A DNA stretch of 64,000 bases, from assembly GCA_947629585.1 (NCBI GenBank), contig CANREH010000004.1:1-64000 (forward strand), written 5' to 3'. The notes under the pieces were generated by a model, which was not told the origin of the DNA, searched no databases, and was given only the letters and a program-made list of their open reading frames with translations. The position numbers and the translations under genes were made by a program. Source of the stretch: an uncultured Lachnospiraceae bacterium. Its GTDB lineage: Bacteria; Bacillota; Clostridia; Lachnospirales; Lachnospiraceae. Numbering within the stretch: position 1 is the first letter of the stretch; the number at the start of each line of letters is the position of its first letter. This document shows, piece after piece, positions 54,362-62,976 of this stretch.

Positions 54362-54970
54362 ATGGTACTGAGAACTGTTTTATTTGTATTAATCTGGGTC
54401 GGCGTGCTGCAATATAAATTAATGAAATCCCGCTCGAAAGAAGCAGAAACCTCTGCCAGTTTCTGGGAACGGGAACGCAGGGCCAATTTTACCAGAAAAC
54501 AGCCGCTTCCTGTGGACGATTATATCAAGGTTCCTTTAGAAAAGCTTCCTTTTTCCGAAACGGACGACCCGGAAGAAAAAGAAATCGAAGAACGAATCCT
54601 TGCCCTGTCCAAAGAAAATATCCTGAATGTATCGGACATGACTAATACGGATATTAAGCTCACTTACGGAACCGGAAACTTCCAGCTCATTTCCCAGTAC
54701 GACCAGAACTTCCTCCTGCTCCAGAGGCTTTTGTGCCAGTGGGGATGCCTGCTCTATGAACACGGGAAAAAAACGGCTTCCAAAACCGTGCTGGAATACA
54801 GCGTTTCCCTCGGCTGCGACATCAGCAAATGCTACACCACGCTCGCAGCTATTTACCAGGAAGAAATGGATTACATCTCGATCCAGGATTTAATGGAAAC
54901 CGCCCAAAACCTGAATACGCTGATGAAAGACTCCATCCTCCGGCAGCTGCGGGAAAAGCTTCCCACGTAA
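54362..54970 (+). CDS. Uncharacterised membrane-anchored protein with helical repeat tail
   Basis: 202 residues from ATG 54362, preceded by AAAGGAG. One N-terminal membrane helix (VLRTVLFVLIWVGVLQYKLM), then a charged region (WERERRANFTRK) and a run of helices at about 100-200 (FLLLQRLLCQWGCLLYEHGKK, VLEYSVSLGCDISKCYTTLAAIY), which look like TPR-like repeats. I do not recognise a named family. It converges with the exonuclease gene with one base between stop codons. Confidence 0.7.
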   Translation: MVLRTVLFVLIWVGVLQYKLMKSRSKEAETSASFWERERRANFTRKQPLPVDDYIKVPLEKLPFSETDDPEEKEIEERILALSKENILNVSDMTNTDIKLTYGTGNFQLISQYDQNFLLLQRLLCQWGCLLYEHGKKTASKTVLEYSVSLGCDISKCYTTLAAIYQEEMDYISIQDLMETAQNLNTLMKDSILRQLREKLPT

Positions 54971-54971
54971 G

Positions 54972-55700
54972 TCAAAGCTTCACTTTTTCCGGATGCCCGC
55001 TGCGCAGATAGTCTATCATGGCAGACGCCCTGCTTTTCGTCAGAGTTTCCACAGAAACTCCCTCTATTTTATGATATTTCAGCAGATCAAGCAAGTACTT
55101 TTTTTGCTTTCCTGTTGCCGGCTCCGATTTTCTGATATTGGCTTTGATCGGCTGCGGCAGAAACAATTCCTGCTTCTCCGGATCGGAGCCGAAGGCCTCT
55201 GCCATTTTTATGTATAATTCTGCACATGTAGCCGCATCATCCGCCGCCCGGTGCTCCCGCCCCGGATCAATCCCATACGCCGCCGCCATCGCCGCCAGGG
55301 TCTTTTTCTCCATAGACGGATGAAAAATCCTGGCAAGCCGCAGCGTATCCGTCCCTTTTCTTTCAAACGAAAGCTTCTGCTTTTTACAGGCGGCTTTCAA
55401 AAAACTGTAATCAAACGGAAGGTTATGCCCAAGCAGCGGCAGTTCTCCTGCAAAATCAAGGAATCTCGGGAACACCGCCTCCAAAGGCTCTGCACCCTCT
55501 AACATCTCCTCCGTAATTCCCGTAAGCTCCGTTATTTTCTGCGGCACCGTTCCCAAAGGGCGAACAAACTCCCGGAAAACCTCTTTGATTTCTCCCCGGA
55601 TTAATTTTACCGCTCCAATCTCAATAATTTCATCCTCTCCGGCGGAAAGTCCTGTCGTTTCCACATCCACCGCAAGGTAAGCCTGTTTTAAAATGTCCAT
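54972..55700 (-). CDS. DnaQ-like 3'-5' exonuclease
   Basis: 242 residues. DEDDh exonuclease domain at 1-170: AVDVETTGLSAGEDEIIEIG (Exo I), GHNLPFDYSFLKAA (Exo II), HRAADDAATCAELY (Exo III, with the His). The rest (about 185-242) is a short helical tail (TGKQKKYLLDLLKYHKIEGV) like those added to PolC-type or UvrC-linked exonucleases. It may proofread or process DNA ends. It stands as a single gene. Confidence 0.9.
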   Translation of the reverse strand: MDILKQAYLAVDVETTGLSAGEDEIIEIGAVKLIRGEIKEVFREFVRPLGTVPQKITELTGITEEMLEGAEPLEAVFPRFLDFAGELPLLGHNLPFDYSFLKAACKKQKLSFERKGTDTLRLARIFHPSMEKKTLAAMAAAYGIDPGREHRAADDAATCAELYIKMAEAFGSDPEKQELFLPQPIKANIRKSEPATGKQKKYLLDLLKYHKIEGVSVETLTKSRASAMIDYLRSGHPEKVKL

Positions 55701-55760
55701 AGTAACTTCTATTCCTTTCTGACGGGTACTTAAGCTGCTCCCTTTATCCGTCGGGCTTTT

Positions 55761-55862
55761 CAGCTCAGGAGCTCCTCATAGCTTTGCCTGGTTTTTTGGC
55801 TTAAGAGCTCTCACAGCTTCACCCGGTTTTTTGGCTCAAAAGCTCCTCACAGCTCATGATAG
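55761..55862. repeat. Two and a half tandem copies of a 35-39 bp unit at the GNAT 3' end
   Basis: 55761-55799, 55800-55834 and 55835-55862 share the form AGCTC(CTC)ACAGCT...GGTTTTTTGG. The last partial copy includes the last codons and stop region of the acetyltransferase gene, so the others look like degenerate duplications of that gene end. Each unit contains T6, so they might also act as weak terminators. Confidence 0.6.
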
Positions 55863-56338
55863 TATGGGCAGATATCCACAAATTCCCCGTCTTTTTTGCG
55901 AAATCCTTTCGGAATTGTTCCCAGTTTCACAAATCCGCATTTTTCATATAAATGCTTTGCCGCAAAATTGGATGCCACAACTGCATTGAACTGCAAAATA
56001 CGGAAGCCCTGCCGTTTTCCCTGCTCCAGGCAGTCACGCACCAGCAGCTCCCCGATGTGCTGCCCTCTGCTTTCAGACCGGACGGCATAGCTTGCATTGC
56101 AGATATGCCCGCAGCGCCCTATATTGTTCGGATGAAGAATATACAGCCCCTCCAGCCTTCCCGTCTGCGTTTCCACGGCAATGCCGCAGTAAGTCTGGGA
56201 CGTAAAAAACTCCTCCCCCGTTTTCCTGTCCAGGCATTCTTCCTGTGGAAATGAAATTCCTTCCTCCACCACTTCATTCCAAATCTCTATCATCTCATCC
56301 AAATCGTTTTTTTCATATCCTCTTACTATAATTTCCAT
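55847..56338 (-). CDS. GNAT family N-acetyltransferase
   Basis: 163 residues from ATG 56338 (MEIIVRGYEKNDLDEMIEIW), chosen because the family start fits; a frame runs to 56413. Acetyl-CoA motif A is YAVRSESRGQHIGELLVRDCL; motif B FNAVVASNFAAKHLYEKCGF; and LGTIPKGFRKKDGEF near the end, as in phosphinothricin-type or L-amino-acid acetyltransferases. Substrate not determined. Confidence 0.88.
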   Translation of the reverse strand: MEIIVRGYEKNDLDEMIEIWNEVVEEGISFPQEECLDRKTGEEFFTSQTYCGIAVETQTGRLEGLYILHPNNIGRCGHICNASYAVRSESRGQHIGELLVRDCLEQGKRQGFRILQFNAVVASNFAAKHLYEKCGFVKLGTIPKGFRKKDGEFVDICPYYHEL

Positions 56339-56440
56339 TTTCCTGCCTGCTTCCTGTCCTTTTAAATTCCGCAGATACAAAAATACCTCCAAAACAGCAC
56401 CTGTGTACTTCACCTGCCTGCTTTAGAGGTATTCCGCATC

Positions 56441-57079
56441 TTATTCCCTTACACTTTTACAATATTCCTTCAAAAAACATTCCCCGCATTTCGGGTTCCT
56501 TGCGGTACAGATCGTCCTTCCCAGCCGGATAATATGGATATTATATATAATCCAGTGATCCTTCGGCAGTACCTCCATCAGTTCATATTCAATCTTTTCC
56601 GGGTCCTGCTGCTTTGTAAAGCCGAGCTTGTTGGAAATCCGCTTTACATGAGTATCTACCACGATACTCGGATCATTGTAGACATTGCCCCGGATCACAT
56701 TGGCAGTCTTCCTTCCCACGCCTGCAAGCGTCGTCAGATCCTCTAATGCTCTCGGCACTTCACCGCCGTAGACTTCCACCAGCCTCTTTGCACAGGCAAT
56801 AATATTTTTTGCCTTATTTTTATAAAATCCTGCCGTGCGGATATCCTGTTCCAATTCCTCCTGCTTTGCACAGGCAAAATCCTCCAGTGTCTTATACTTT
56901 TGAAACAGATCCTTTGTAATGATATTGACCCTCGCATCCGTACACTGTGCGCTTAAAATTGTCGCAATCAAAAGCTGCCATGCGCTTTCATGGTCCAGGT
57001 AACACTTATAATCCGTCCCATATTCCCGATCCAAAGCAGCCAATATCTTCCGTACCCTGTCCTGTTCTTTTTTTGTCAT
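56441..57079 (-). CDS. nth: Endonuclease III
   Basis: 212 residues. Base-excision repair DNA glycosylase/AP lyase. Helix-hairpin-helix LTTLAGVGRKTANVIRG with catalytic Lys, Asp in VDTHVKRISNKLG, and the 4Fe-4S cluster CTARNPKCGECFLKEYC (C-x6-C-x2-C-x5-C). Lies after dapB in the same direction, 82 bases away, and may be part of the lysine-regulated transcript. Confidence 0.95.
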   Translation of the reverse strand: MTKKEQDRVRKILAALDREYGTDYKCYLDHESAWQLLIATILSAQCTDARVNIITKDLFQKYKTLEDFACAKQEELEQDIRTAGFYKNKAKNIIACAKRLVEVYGGEVPRALEDLTTLAGVGRKTANVIRGNVYNDPSIVVDTHVKRISNKLGFTKQQDPEKIEYELMEVLPKDHWIIYNIHIIRLGRTICTARNPKCGECFLKEYCKSVRE

Positions 57080-57161
57080 TACGGCTGTCCCTTTCCGCTT
57101 AACTGCTCAATATGCTCAGCCTGCGCCATTTACAGAACTGCACCATAGCTTATTGCCGTTA

Positions 57162-57917
57162 TCAGCCAATCACATCACTCATATCATACATTCCTGCCGG
57201 CTTGCCCTTTAAGAACTTGGCAGCCGAAACCGCCCCTTTTGCGAAAATCGCTTTGGAATATGCCGTATGCTTAAACTCCACGACTTCGTCCGTCCCTGCG
57301 AAGATAATTTCATGCTCGCCGACGATTGAGCCGCCGCGGACGGCTGAAATGCCAAGCTCCTTTTTCTCCCTCTTCTTGCGGACCTGGGAGCGGTCATAGA
57401 CATATTCATAAGAATGCTCCATAGCCTCATTGATGGAATCCGCCAGCGCCAGCGCCGTTCCGGACGGCGCATCCAGCTTCTGGTTATGGTGTTTTTCCAC
57501 AATTTCAATATCAAAATCCGCCCCGGCTAAAATCTTTGCCGCTTCCTGGACCAGCTTCATTAACATATTGATTCCCAGGGACATATTCGCGGAGCGGAGC
57601 ACCGCCACCTTACGGCTCGCCTCGGCAGTCTTTGCAATCTGCCCCTCACTTAATCCCGTTGTGCAGAGAACTAACGGGATCTGCCTTTCTACGGCATAAT
57701 CCAGCAGATTGTCAACCGCCTTTGCCGAAGCAAAATCAATGATGGCATCCGCCTCTATATTGCAGTCAAAAATATTGGTAAACACAGGATAACCGTTATC
57801 CCGGTTATCTACAATATCAATTCCCGCCACAATCTCCGCATTTTCATCCCCTGCCACAATGCCGGAAATCACCTGCCCCATTCTGCCATTGCAGCCATGC
57901 ATAATAATCCTTGTCAT
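57162..57917 (-). CDS. dapB: 4-hydroxy-tetrahydrodipicolinate reductase
   Basis: 251 residues from ATG 57917, with GGAGG 5 bases upstream inside the preceding ATG. NAD(P) motif MHGCNGRMGQVISG, catalytic HHNQKLDAPSGTALALAD, and FKHTAYSK are present. It is the second step of the diaminopimelate/lysine route after DapA. Follows dapA by 81 bases. Expression should drop with lysine through the riboswitch ahead of dapA. In a spore former its product also leads to dipicolinate. Confidence 0.96.
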   Translation of the reverse strand: MTRIIMHGCNGRMGQVISGIVAGDENAEIVAGIDIVDNRDNGYPVFTNIFDCNIEADAIIDFASAKAVDNLLDYAVERQIPLVLCTTGLSEGQIAKTAEASRKVAVLRSANMSLGINMLMKLVQEAAKILAGADFDIEIVEKHHNQKLDAPSGTALALADSINEAMEHSYEYVYDRSQVRKKREKKELGISAVRGGSIVGEHEIIFAGTDEVVEFKHTAYSKAIFAKGAVSAAKFLKGKPAGMYDMSDVIG

Positions 57918-57998
57918 AAGTTCCTCCATTCTAAACTCTCATGCCCATTACTTACCAGCTCATCGTTCCCGCTTCTTTTTACTCCTATAAGCTGGCGT

Positions 57999-58886
57999 TT
58001 ATGATAAAATTCCCAGCTTCTTCATTTCCTTATACAGAACCTCCGCATTCTTTTCCGTCATTTCCGTAAGAGGGCTCCTCAACGCCCCGCTTCCGTATCC
58101 CAGATACTCCATCGCTTTCTTCACCGAAATCGGATTTACCTCACTGAACAATGCTTCCACTAAATCCAGATATTGTAACTGTAAATCCAGGCTTCCTTTG
58201 ACATCCCCTGCCAAATATTTTGCCACAATCTCATGCGTTTCCCTCGGGGCTACATTAGAAAGGACGGAAATCACGCCCAGACCGCCCAGGGAAAGAATCG
58301 GCACAATCTGGTCATCGTTTCCCGAATAAATATCCACGCACCCTTCCGCCAGCTTTGCAAGCTTCGCCACCTGGGAAATATTGCCGCTCGCTTCCTTGAC
58401 CGCCACAATATTATCCACGTCCTTTGCAAGCTTCACAATCGTCTCCGGCAGCAGGTTGCAGCCGGTACGCGACGGCACATTGTAAAGAATTACCGGAATA
58501 TCTACTTCCTTTGCCGTGTCGGTAAAGTGCCTGATAAGGCCGCCCTGCGTCGCCTTATTATAATACGGCGTCACCAAAAGCAGGGCATCCGCCCCCAGAT
58601 TCTGCGCCTCCTTCGATAAATAAACCGCTGTGGAAGTGCAGTTGCTCCCCGTCCCTGCAATCACAGGAACCCTTTTTTTGACATGGGAAACACATTCCCC
58701 AATCACATCCAAATGCTCCTCATGGCTTAATGTAGAAGCCTCCCCTGTCGTACCGCAGATAACGATCGCATCCGTACCGTTTTCAATCTGAAAATCAAGC
58801 AGCCTGTTCAACTGCTCAAAATCAACCGCCCCATTTTCCTTCATAGGCGTAATAATGGCAACGGCCGCACCCGTAAAAATCGCCAT
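57999..58886 (-). CDS. dapA: 4-hydroxy-tetrahydrodipicolinate synthase
   Basis: 295 residues from ATG 58886, preceded by GGAGG 5 bases upstream. TIM barrel with ICGTTGEASTLSHEEH, Tyr in YNVPSRTGCNL, and Schiff-base Lys in VAVKEASGNI. Condenses pyruvate and aspartate semialdehyde. First gene after the lysine riboswitch and terminator, so it is clearly lysine-regulated. Confidence 0.97.
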   Translation of the reverse strand: MAIFTGAAVAIITPMKENGAVDFEQLNRLLDFQIENGTDAIVICGTTGEASTLSHEEHLDVIGECVSHVKKRVPVIAGTGSNCTSTAVYLSKEAQNLGADALLLVTPYYNKATQGGLIRHFTDTAKEVDIPVILYNVPSRTGCNLLPETIVKLAKDVDNIVAVKEASGNISQVAKLAKLAEGCVDIYSGNDDQIVPILSLGGLGVISVLSNVAPRETHEIVAKYLAGDVKGSLDLQLQYLDLVEALFSEVNPISVKKAMEYLGYGSGALRSPLTEMTEKNAEVLYKEMKKLGILS

Positions 58887-58970
58887 AATTTCCTCCAATC
58901 CGCGCAATGCGCAATGCCTGTTTCCTAATATAGTATGCCGTCCTTTTTTCCTGGTTCTGTTTCATGAAAA

Positions 58971-59000
58971 GAAAAAGGATCGGCAATTGGAGCCAATCCT
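58971..59000 (-). terminator. Expression-platform terminator of the lysine riboswitch
   Basis: On the minus strand AGGAT-TGGC, loop TCCAATT, GCCG-ATCCT, followed by TTTTCTTTT. It lies between the aptamer and dapA. Confidence 0.8.
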
Positions 59001-59033
59001 CTGAATTCTAAGATAACATATCTTTCGGTTTCT

Positions 59034-59197
59034 CAGTAGCGCTCCATCTTGCGATGACAGTCACAGACTTCTTCAGCCTGCGCCCAGACAGAACGTCTCA
59101 GCGTACGTCCCATCTTCGGCGTCTTTTCCTTTCCTCCGGCTTCCCCTATGCCTGACATATCCACCGGGCTACTGATAAAAGACGCACCTCTACATAG
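59034..59197 (-). promoter_or_regulatory. Lysine riboswitch (L box)
   Basis: On the minus strand the aptamer begins GTAGAGGTGCG and ends GGAGCGCTACTG, with GGAAGCC, GACGCCGAAGATGGG and GTCTGTGACTGTCATCGC in order, the classic lysine-riboswitch core. P1 is formed by GTAG...GTGCG with CGCTAC. A Rho-independent terminator follows before dapA, so lysine binding should stop transcription. Confidence 0.88.
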
Positions 59198-59200
59198 AAC

Positions 59201-59229
59201 AGGATAACAAATACCATTACGTTTGTCAA
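59201..59229 (-). promoter_or_regulatory. Promoter of the lysine riboswitch-dapA-dapB transcript
   Basis: On the minus strand TTGACA (59229-59224), 17-base spacer, TATCCT (59206-59201), just before the aptamer. The -35 abuts the MITE-type end motif at 59230-59242. Confidence 0.75.
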
Positions 59230-59242
59230 GGCTGAACTGTTA
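59230..59242. repeat. Solo end motif of the MITE-like element
   Basis: GGCTGAACTGTTA, the terminal motif of the element at 1257-1427. It directly abuts the -35 box of the dapA promoter. Confidence 0.45.
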
Positions 59243-59273
59243 CCATTTTTGCATAGAAAATATTGAACTGGCA

Positions 59274-59302
59274 TTGCATTTATTCGTATTATGGAATATA
59301 AT
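59274..59302 (+). promoter_or_regulatory. Promoter of the Dam-type methylase gene
   Basis: TTGCAT (59274-59279), 17-base spacer, TATAAT (59297-59302), about 30 bases before the start codon. Confidence 0.65.
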
Positions 59303-59331
59303 ATATTTATTTAAAAGAGGAGTATATAATT

Positions 59332-60438
59332 ATGGTATATATATCTGCAAGAGAAGCTGCCGATAAATGGGGTATATCGCAACGGCGCATTGCCGTTTTG
59401 TGCAGCGAACATCGCATTCCTGGAGCTTCCATGGTTGGTAATATGTGGATTATTCCCGAAAATGCCGAAAAACCGACAGATGCAAGGATTACAAGATATA
59501 TTGATGATTGCAGGCAAGTTAAACCGTTTTTGAAATGGGCAGGCGGCAAAGGTCAGCTAATAAGCGAAATAGAGCAGTATTATCCGTTTGGAGACGGTAA
59601 AATTACAAAATATGCTGAACCCTTTGTCGGTGGCGGTGCGGTTCTATTTGACATTTTGGATAAGTACGATTTGGAAGAAGTGTATATAAGCGATATTAAT
59701 GCTGAACTTATCAATACTTATATTGAGATTCGTGACAATGCAGATGAGCTTATAAATTTGCTGTATCGGTATCAGAACGAATATGTTCCTCTTGAAATAA
59801 CTGAGCGAAAAAATTACTATACGTCGAAAAGAGAGCGATTTAACGAATTAAAAATAAACGCTAAAGAAGCCAAAAACACAGAAAAAGCAGCACTAATGAT
59901 TTTTCTTAATAAAACCTGCTTTAACGGACTTTATCGCGTGAACAAAAAAGGATTTTTCAATGTTCCTATGGGCGCATATAAAAATCCTCTCATCTGTGAC
60001 GAAGATAATCTTCGCACCGTATCAGACAAGCTGAAAAATGTAAAAATAGTCTGCGGTGATTACAGTGAATCAGAAAACTTTATTGATAAAAACACATTTG
60101 TGTATTTCGACCCGCCATACAGGCCATTGAACAAAACGGCAAGCTTTACATCATATAGCGAGGGCGGTTTTGATGACAACGAGCAAAAACGCCTTGCCAA
60201 ATTTGTACAAAAAATAAGCAAATTAGGGGCTCAAACCGTTGTAAGCAATTCCGATCCATCAAATAACGATAGTAGTGATAACTTTTTCGACAGAATATAC
60301 GGCAGTTTAAATATAAAACGAGTCTATGCAGCCAGAATGATAAACAGCAAGAGTATAGCAAGAGGTAAAATAAGTGAATTATTAATATCAAATTGTTCAG
60401 GAGAAATTATTATGGCAAATAGGAATTTTAATACATAG
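59332..60438 (+). CDS. DNA adenine methylase (DpnM/Dam class) with N-terminal helix-turn-helix
   Basis: 368 residues starting after AGAGGAG. Residues 1-50 are a helix-turn-helix (AREAADKWGISQRRIAVLC), then the D12-class methylase: FLKWAGGKGQLI (motif X), AEPFVGGGAVLFD (AdoMet), VYFDPPYRPLNKTASFTSYSEGGF (DPPY and following, read in pieces). Probably modifies GATC, as DpnM does; the target is inference. The final residues MANRNFNT coincide with the start of a restriction-gene-like frame in the same phase, so the present C-terminus may result from a fusion that removed the original stop. Confidence 0.88.
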   Translation: MVYISAREAADKWGISQRRIAVLCSEHRIPGASMVGNMWIIPENAEKPTDARITRYIDDCRQVKPFLKWAGGKGQLISEIEQYYPFGDGKITKYAEPFVGGGAVLFDILDKYDLEEVYISDINAELINTYIEIRDNADELINLLYRYQNEYVPLEITERKNYYTSKRERFNELKINAKEAKNTEKAALMIFLNKTCFNGLYRVNKKGFFNVPMGAYKNPLICDEDNLRTVSDKLKNVKIVCGDYSESENFIDKNTFVYFDPPYRPLNKTASFTSYSEGGFDDNEQKRLAKFVQKISKLGAQTVVSNSDPSNNDSSDNFFDRIYGSLNIKRVYAARMINSKSIARGKISELLISNCSGEIIMANRNFNT

Positions 60439-60648
60439 TTATCTGGTTTTCGTGACAGTATAGCTGATTATGGATATGAAGGCTATTTAGCAGCTCTGGA
60501 ATACGAGAATAACGAAGATTTGCTTGATGAAATGAGAAAATTAAGCTCTGCATTTGGTATAGGATTCATAAAATTGAATGCCGAAAATATAGAACAAAGT
60601 GAAATTATTGTTTCAGCAAAACAAAAGATAAAATTGACTGGGAAATAG
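60412..60648 (+). pseudogene. Remnant of a DpnII-type restriction gene
   Basis: ATG 60412 follows CAGGAGA and gives MANRNFNT, then stop TAG, then LSGFRDSIADYGYEGYLAALEY in the same frame, ending at 60648. The start resembles DpnII-family nucleases, which begin near MANRxFNTFLSxFRDSIADY, but here a stop replaces one residue and the body jumps to an unrelated-looking C-terminal piece. Internal deletion plus a stop codon: not functional as a nuclease. Confidence 0.55.
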
Positions 60649-60842
60649 GACATATGATTCCTATGTCGTTTGACGTTATGAAAATCTTTCAGGATGAAGG
60701 ATTCAGGCTGAAAGAACTTATTATAAAGGAACAGCATAATTGCAGGGCAACGGGTTATTGGAAAACGAACAGCCAAAATTTAAAAAGCCAAGTACTGTCA
60801 GCAGATAACCACCGCCACAATTTCGTACCTAAACATTCCAAT
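60624..60842 (+). pseudogene. C-terminal fragment of a second DNA methylase
   Basis: In another frame the sequence reads KIDWEIGHMIPMSFDVMKIF, then FRLKELIIKEQHNCRATGYW and KTNSQN. This matches the C-terminal region of DNA methylases that accompany such restriction systems (the DpnA-like partner). No N-terminus is left. The frame continues to 60914 into the gene on the other strand but the last part is not methylase-like. Confidence 0.55.
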
Positions 60843-61496
60843 CTAATATTCAAAACCATGAACAAATTTTCGCTCCAAAAATTCATCCGTATACAGATAT
60901 GCGTCCCTGAATAAATAGTCCTTTAGCCGCAGCATGAATGGCGGGGTATACTTTTCCCCTGCCAAATCACTTTTTTTAATAAGATTATAAGCCTCAGGAT
61001 TATCTTCCTGCTTGCAAACCAATATATAGTTTATATTATTTTTTGCAAATGTAACCGGATTTTCATAACAAAAACCTTCATATCTTATTCCTTTTTGATA
61101 CATAGTGTATAAAATATCTAATAACATATACCAATTAGCATATGCCTTTTTGATAATATTATCTTTTAAACCTTTTTTGCCGGCTTTTATTATTGAATTT
61201 TTAAATTCAATAAAATACCATTGATTCTTACCTGTTATTATGAAAGCGTCTGCTGTATTAATTATACTATCCTTATCAGCCGCCCCTTTTATTTTTTTAT
61301 ACTCTGTCCTTGCTATTCGATCCATATCAAGCACCTGCAAATGATTCTCTCCATTATAAACATATTCCATTCGTTCTTTATTTGAATCATCCCTTGATAA
61401 ATCATGTAAATTAGAGATCATACAGCCTGACTGCAAATCATACGACAAGTATTTTGAAATTAAATCCACAAATTCAGTAAAATTATTCTTCTCCAT
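60843..61496 (-). CDS. Nuclease-like partner protein of an ATPase (candidate defence effector)
   Basis: About 217 residues from ATG 61496, with GGAG just upstream; starts at 61499 and 61511 are also possible. The region ADAFIITGKNQWYFIEFKNS resembles a PD-(D/E)xK core (Asp, then Glu-x-Lys in IEFKNS). The rest is mostly helical. It overlaps the ATPase gene before it by 14 bases, so they are coupled. It lies back to back with a dead restriction-modification locus. I do not know its family; effector role is an inference. Confidence 0.5.
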   Translation of the reverse strand: MEKNNFTEFVDLISKYLSYDLQSGCMISNLHDLSRDDSNKERMEYVYNGENHLQVLDMDRIARTEYKKIKGAADKDSIINTADAFIITGKNQWYFIEFKNSIIKAGKKGLKDNIIKKAYANWYMLLDILYTMYQKGIRYEGFCYENPVTFAKNNINYILVCKQEDNPEAYNLIKKSDLAGEKYTPPFMLRLKDYLFRDAYLYTDEFLERKFVHGFEY

Positions 61497-62793
61497 CATT
61501 CTCCATTTCATATTTCAATCTGTCCAGCAGCATACTGGAAGATACCATTTGCGCATATATCTCATCCAAATTTTCTGTAACATTATGAAAGGTTACACGT
61601 TGATTACAATTTTTTACTGCTAAATAATAGTTACATTTTTCTGCGACTTTATATTTTTGGGAATAATAATCAACAGCTTCCAGAAAATCCATGCTGTGGG
61701 TTGTAACCACAATATTTAAATCAAATTCCTTTTGCAGCAAAACAACAATTTCAGCATACCGCATCTGCCACTCCGGATGCAGATGAATCTCCGGCTCATC
61801 CAAAATTAATACATCTTTTTCTTTCAATATCGCTTTTTCCAATAAAAGCTTTATCAATAAAAAAGACTTAAGCCCTGCAGAAAGATTATTAAGGTTAAGC
61901 GGTTCCTGATACTGGCGTTCTTTCAAGCTCCATTGCCCATTTTGAAAAACAATAGTTCCCGCTGCTACCATATTTAATTTTTTTAATATAACTTCTAATT
62001 TTTCTTTTGCATTAATGGATTCAAAAATTCCACTCATAAGTTCGCCATTACCCAGAATACGTTTTTTTAACTGTTCCCGAATTTTTAAATCAGGGATATA
62101 AATTTCCGTGGGAATATCATCTAAAATAAATGGATCATCTATAAAAAACGCTTCCTGCGCTATATTACAGTCTGCTTTCAAATAACTGCATTGATTATCC
62201 TGAAATTCCAGTTTAACATCACTGTTTTTAATCAAAAGAGAAATCTCTGCCGTCTTATCTTTATTATTAATACACTGAATCTGTGAATTGAATATCCACA
62301 AAAAATATCTTTCCACTATTTCAACGGCTATCGCATGGCTGTCTTTGTTTATTCTCATCATCACTTTTTCATATGTTTCCTCCGTTAATTCAAATAAATC
62401 CTTCTCATCTATCATGACATGATACTTTGCAAATGCCACTGCAAACTGTTCCCTGTAAAATTCTTTATTTATATTTTCCTCATCCGCATCCATAAGATAT
62501 TGCACCAACTGTTCTACGATTTTTATAAACACAGCACCCCGTCTTATGGAATGTCCTTTTACCTGCTTATTAAATTCAATATTGCGCATTACCTGATCGC
62601 AAATGGCAAAACTTTCTTTCTTACGCTGTTCTTCTATATTTTCATTTAAATTATATAGCGAATTAAAAACCGAATATAACGTTTTTCCTATTGTACTTTT
62701 CCCTGTATCATTATTTCCTGCAAGAACCGTAATTCCATCTAATTGTATTTCAGCATATTCAATTTTAGCTAAATTTTCGATTTTTAATTTCAT
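61483..62793 (-). CDS. AAA ATPase, OLD-like/AAA15 type
   Basis: 436 residues starting after AAAGGAA. Walker A LAGNNDTGKSTIGKTLYS, signature LNNLSAGLKSFLLIKLL, Walker B VLILDEPEIHLHPEWQMR and His in VVTTHSMDFLEAV. A long insertion between about 50 and 270 forms the coiled arm typical of SMC/RecF/OLD-type ATPases. There is no TOPRIM domain on the same chain. Similar ATPases pair with toxins or nucleases in phage defence. It has its own promoter at 62903-62931. AT-rich compared with the dap genes. Confidence 0.75.
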   Translation of the reverse strand: MKLKIENLAKIEYAEIQLDGITVLAGNNDTGKSTIGKTLYSVFNSLYNLNENIEEQRKKESFAICDQVMRNIEFNKQVKGHSIRRGAVFIKIVEQLVQYLMDADEENINKEFYREQFAVAFAKYHVMIDEKDLFELTEETYEKVMMRINKDSHAIAVEIVERYFLWIFNSQIQCINNKDKTAEISLLIKNSDVKLEFQDNQCSYLKADCNIAQEAFFIDDPFILDDIPTEIYIPDLKIREQLKKRILGNGELMSGIFESINAKEKLEVILKKLNMVAAGTIVFQNGQWSLKERQYQEPLNLNNLSAGLKSFLLIKLLLEKAILKEKDVLILDEPEIHLHPEWQMRYAEIVVLLQKEFDLNIVVTTHSMDFLEAVDYYSQKYKVAEKCNYYLAVKNCNQRVTFHNVTENLDEIYAQMVSSSMLLDRLKYEMENDGEE

Positions 62794-62902
62794 AAAATTC
62801 CTTTCTTAATACTTTTAAATATAATTTTATTCTCTCAATTTACTCTCACTTTAACTTTTATTATCAAACACACGCCTGTCATCTTCCATTATGGATATAT
62901 TT

Positions 62903-62931
62903 ATTGTACCACACTAAAAAATCATATACAA
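62903..62931 (-). promoter_or_regulatory. Promoter of the ATPase/nuclease pair
   Basis: On the minus strand TTGTAT (62931-62926), 17-base spacer, TACAAT (62908-62903). The leader is about 110 bases long. Confidence 0.65.
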
Positions 62932-62976
62932 GAATCTCTTTCTTAAATTGCAGCCATTCAGCCCGCACCTTTTTGT

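Noticed and set aside
59034..59197. T-box or other leader before dapA
   Set aside because: The sequence order fits a lysine riboswitch and there is no T-box bulge (TGGNACCGCG) or specifier loop.
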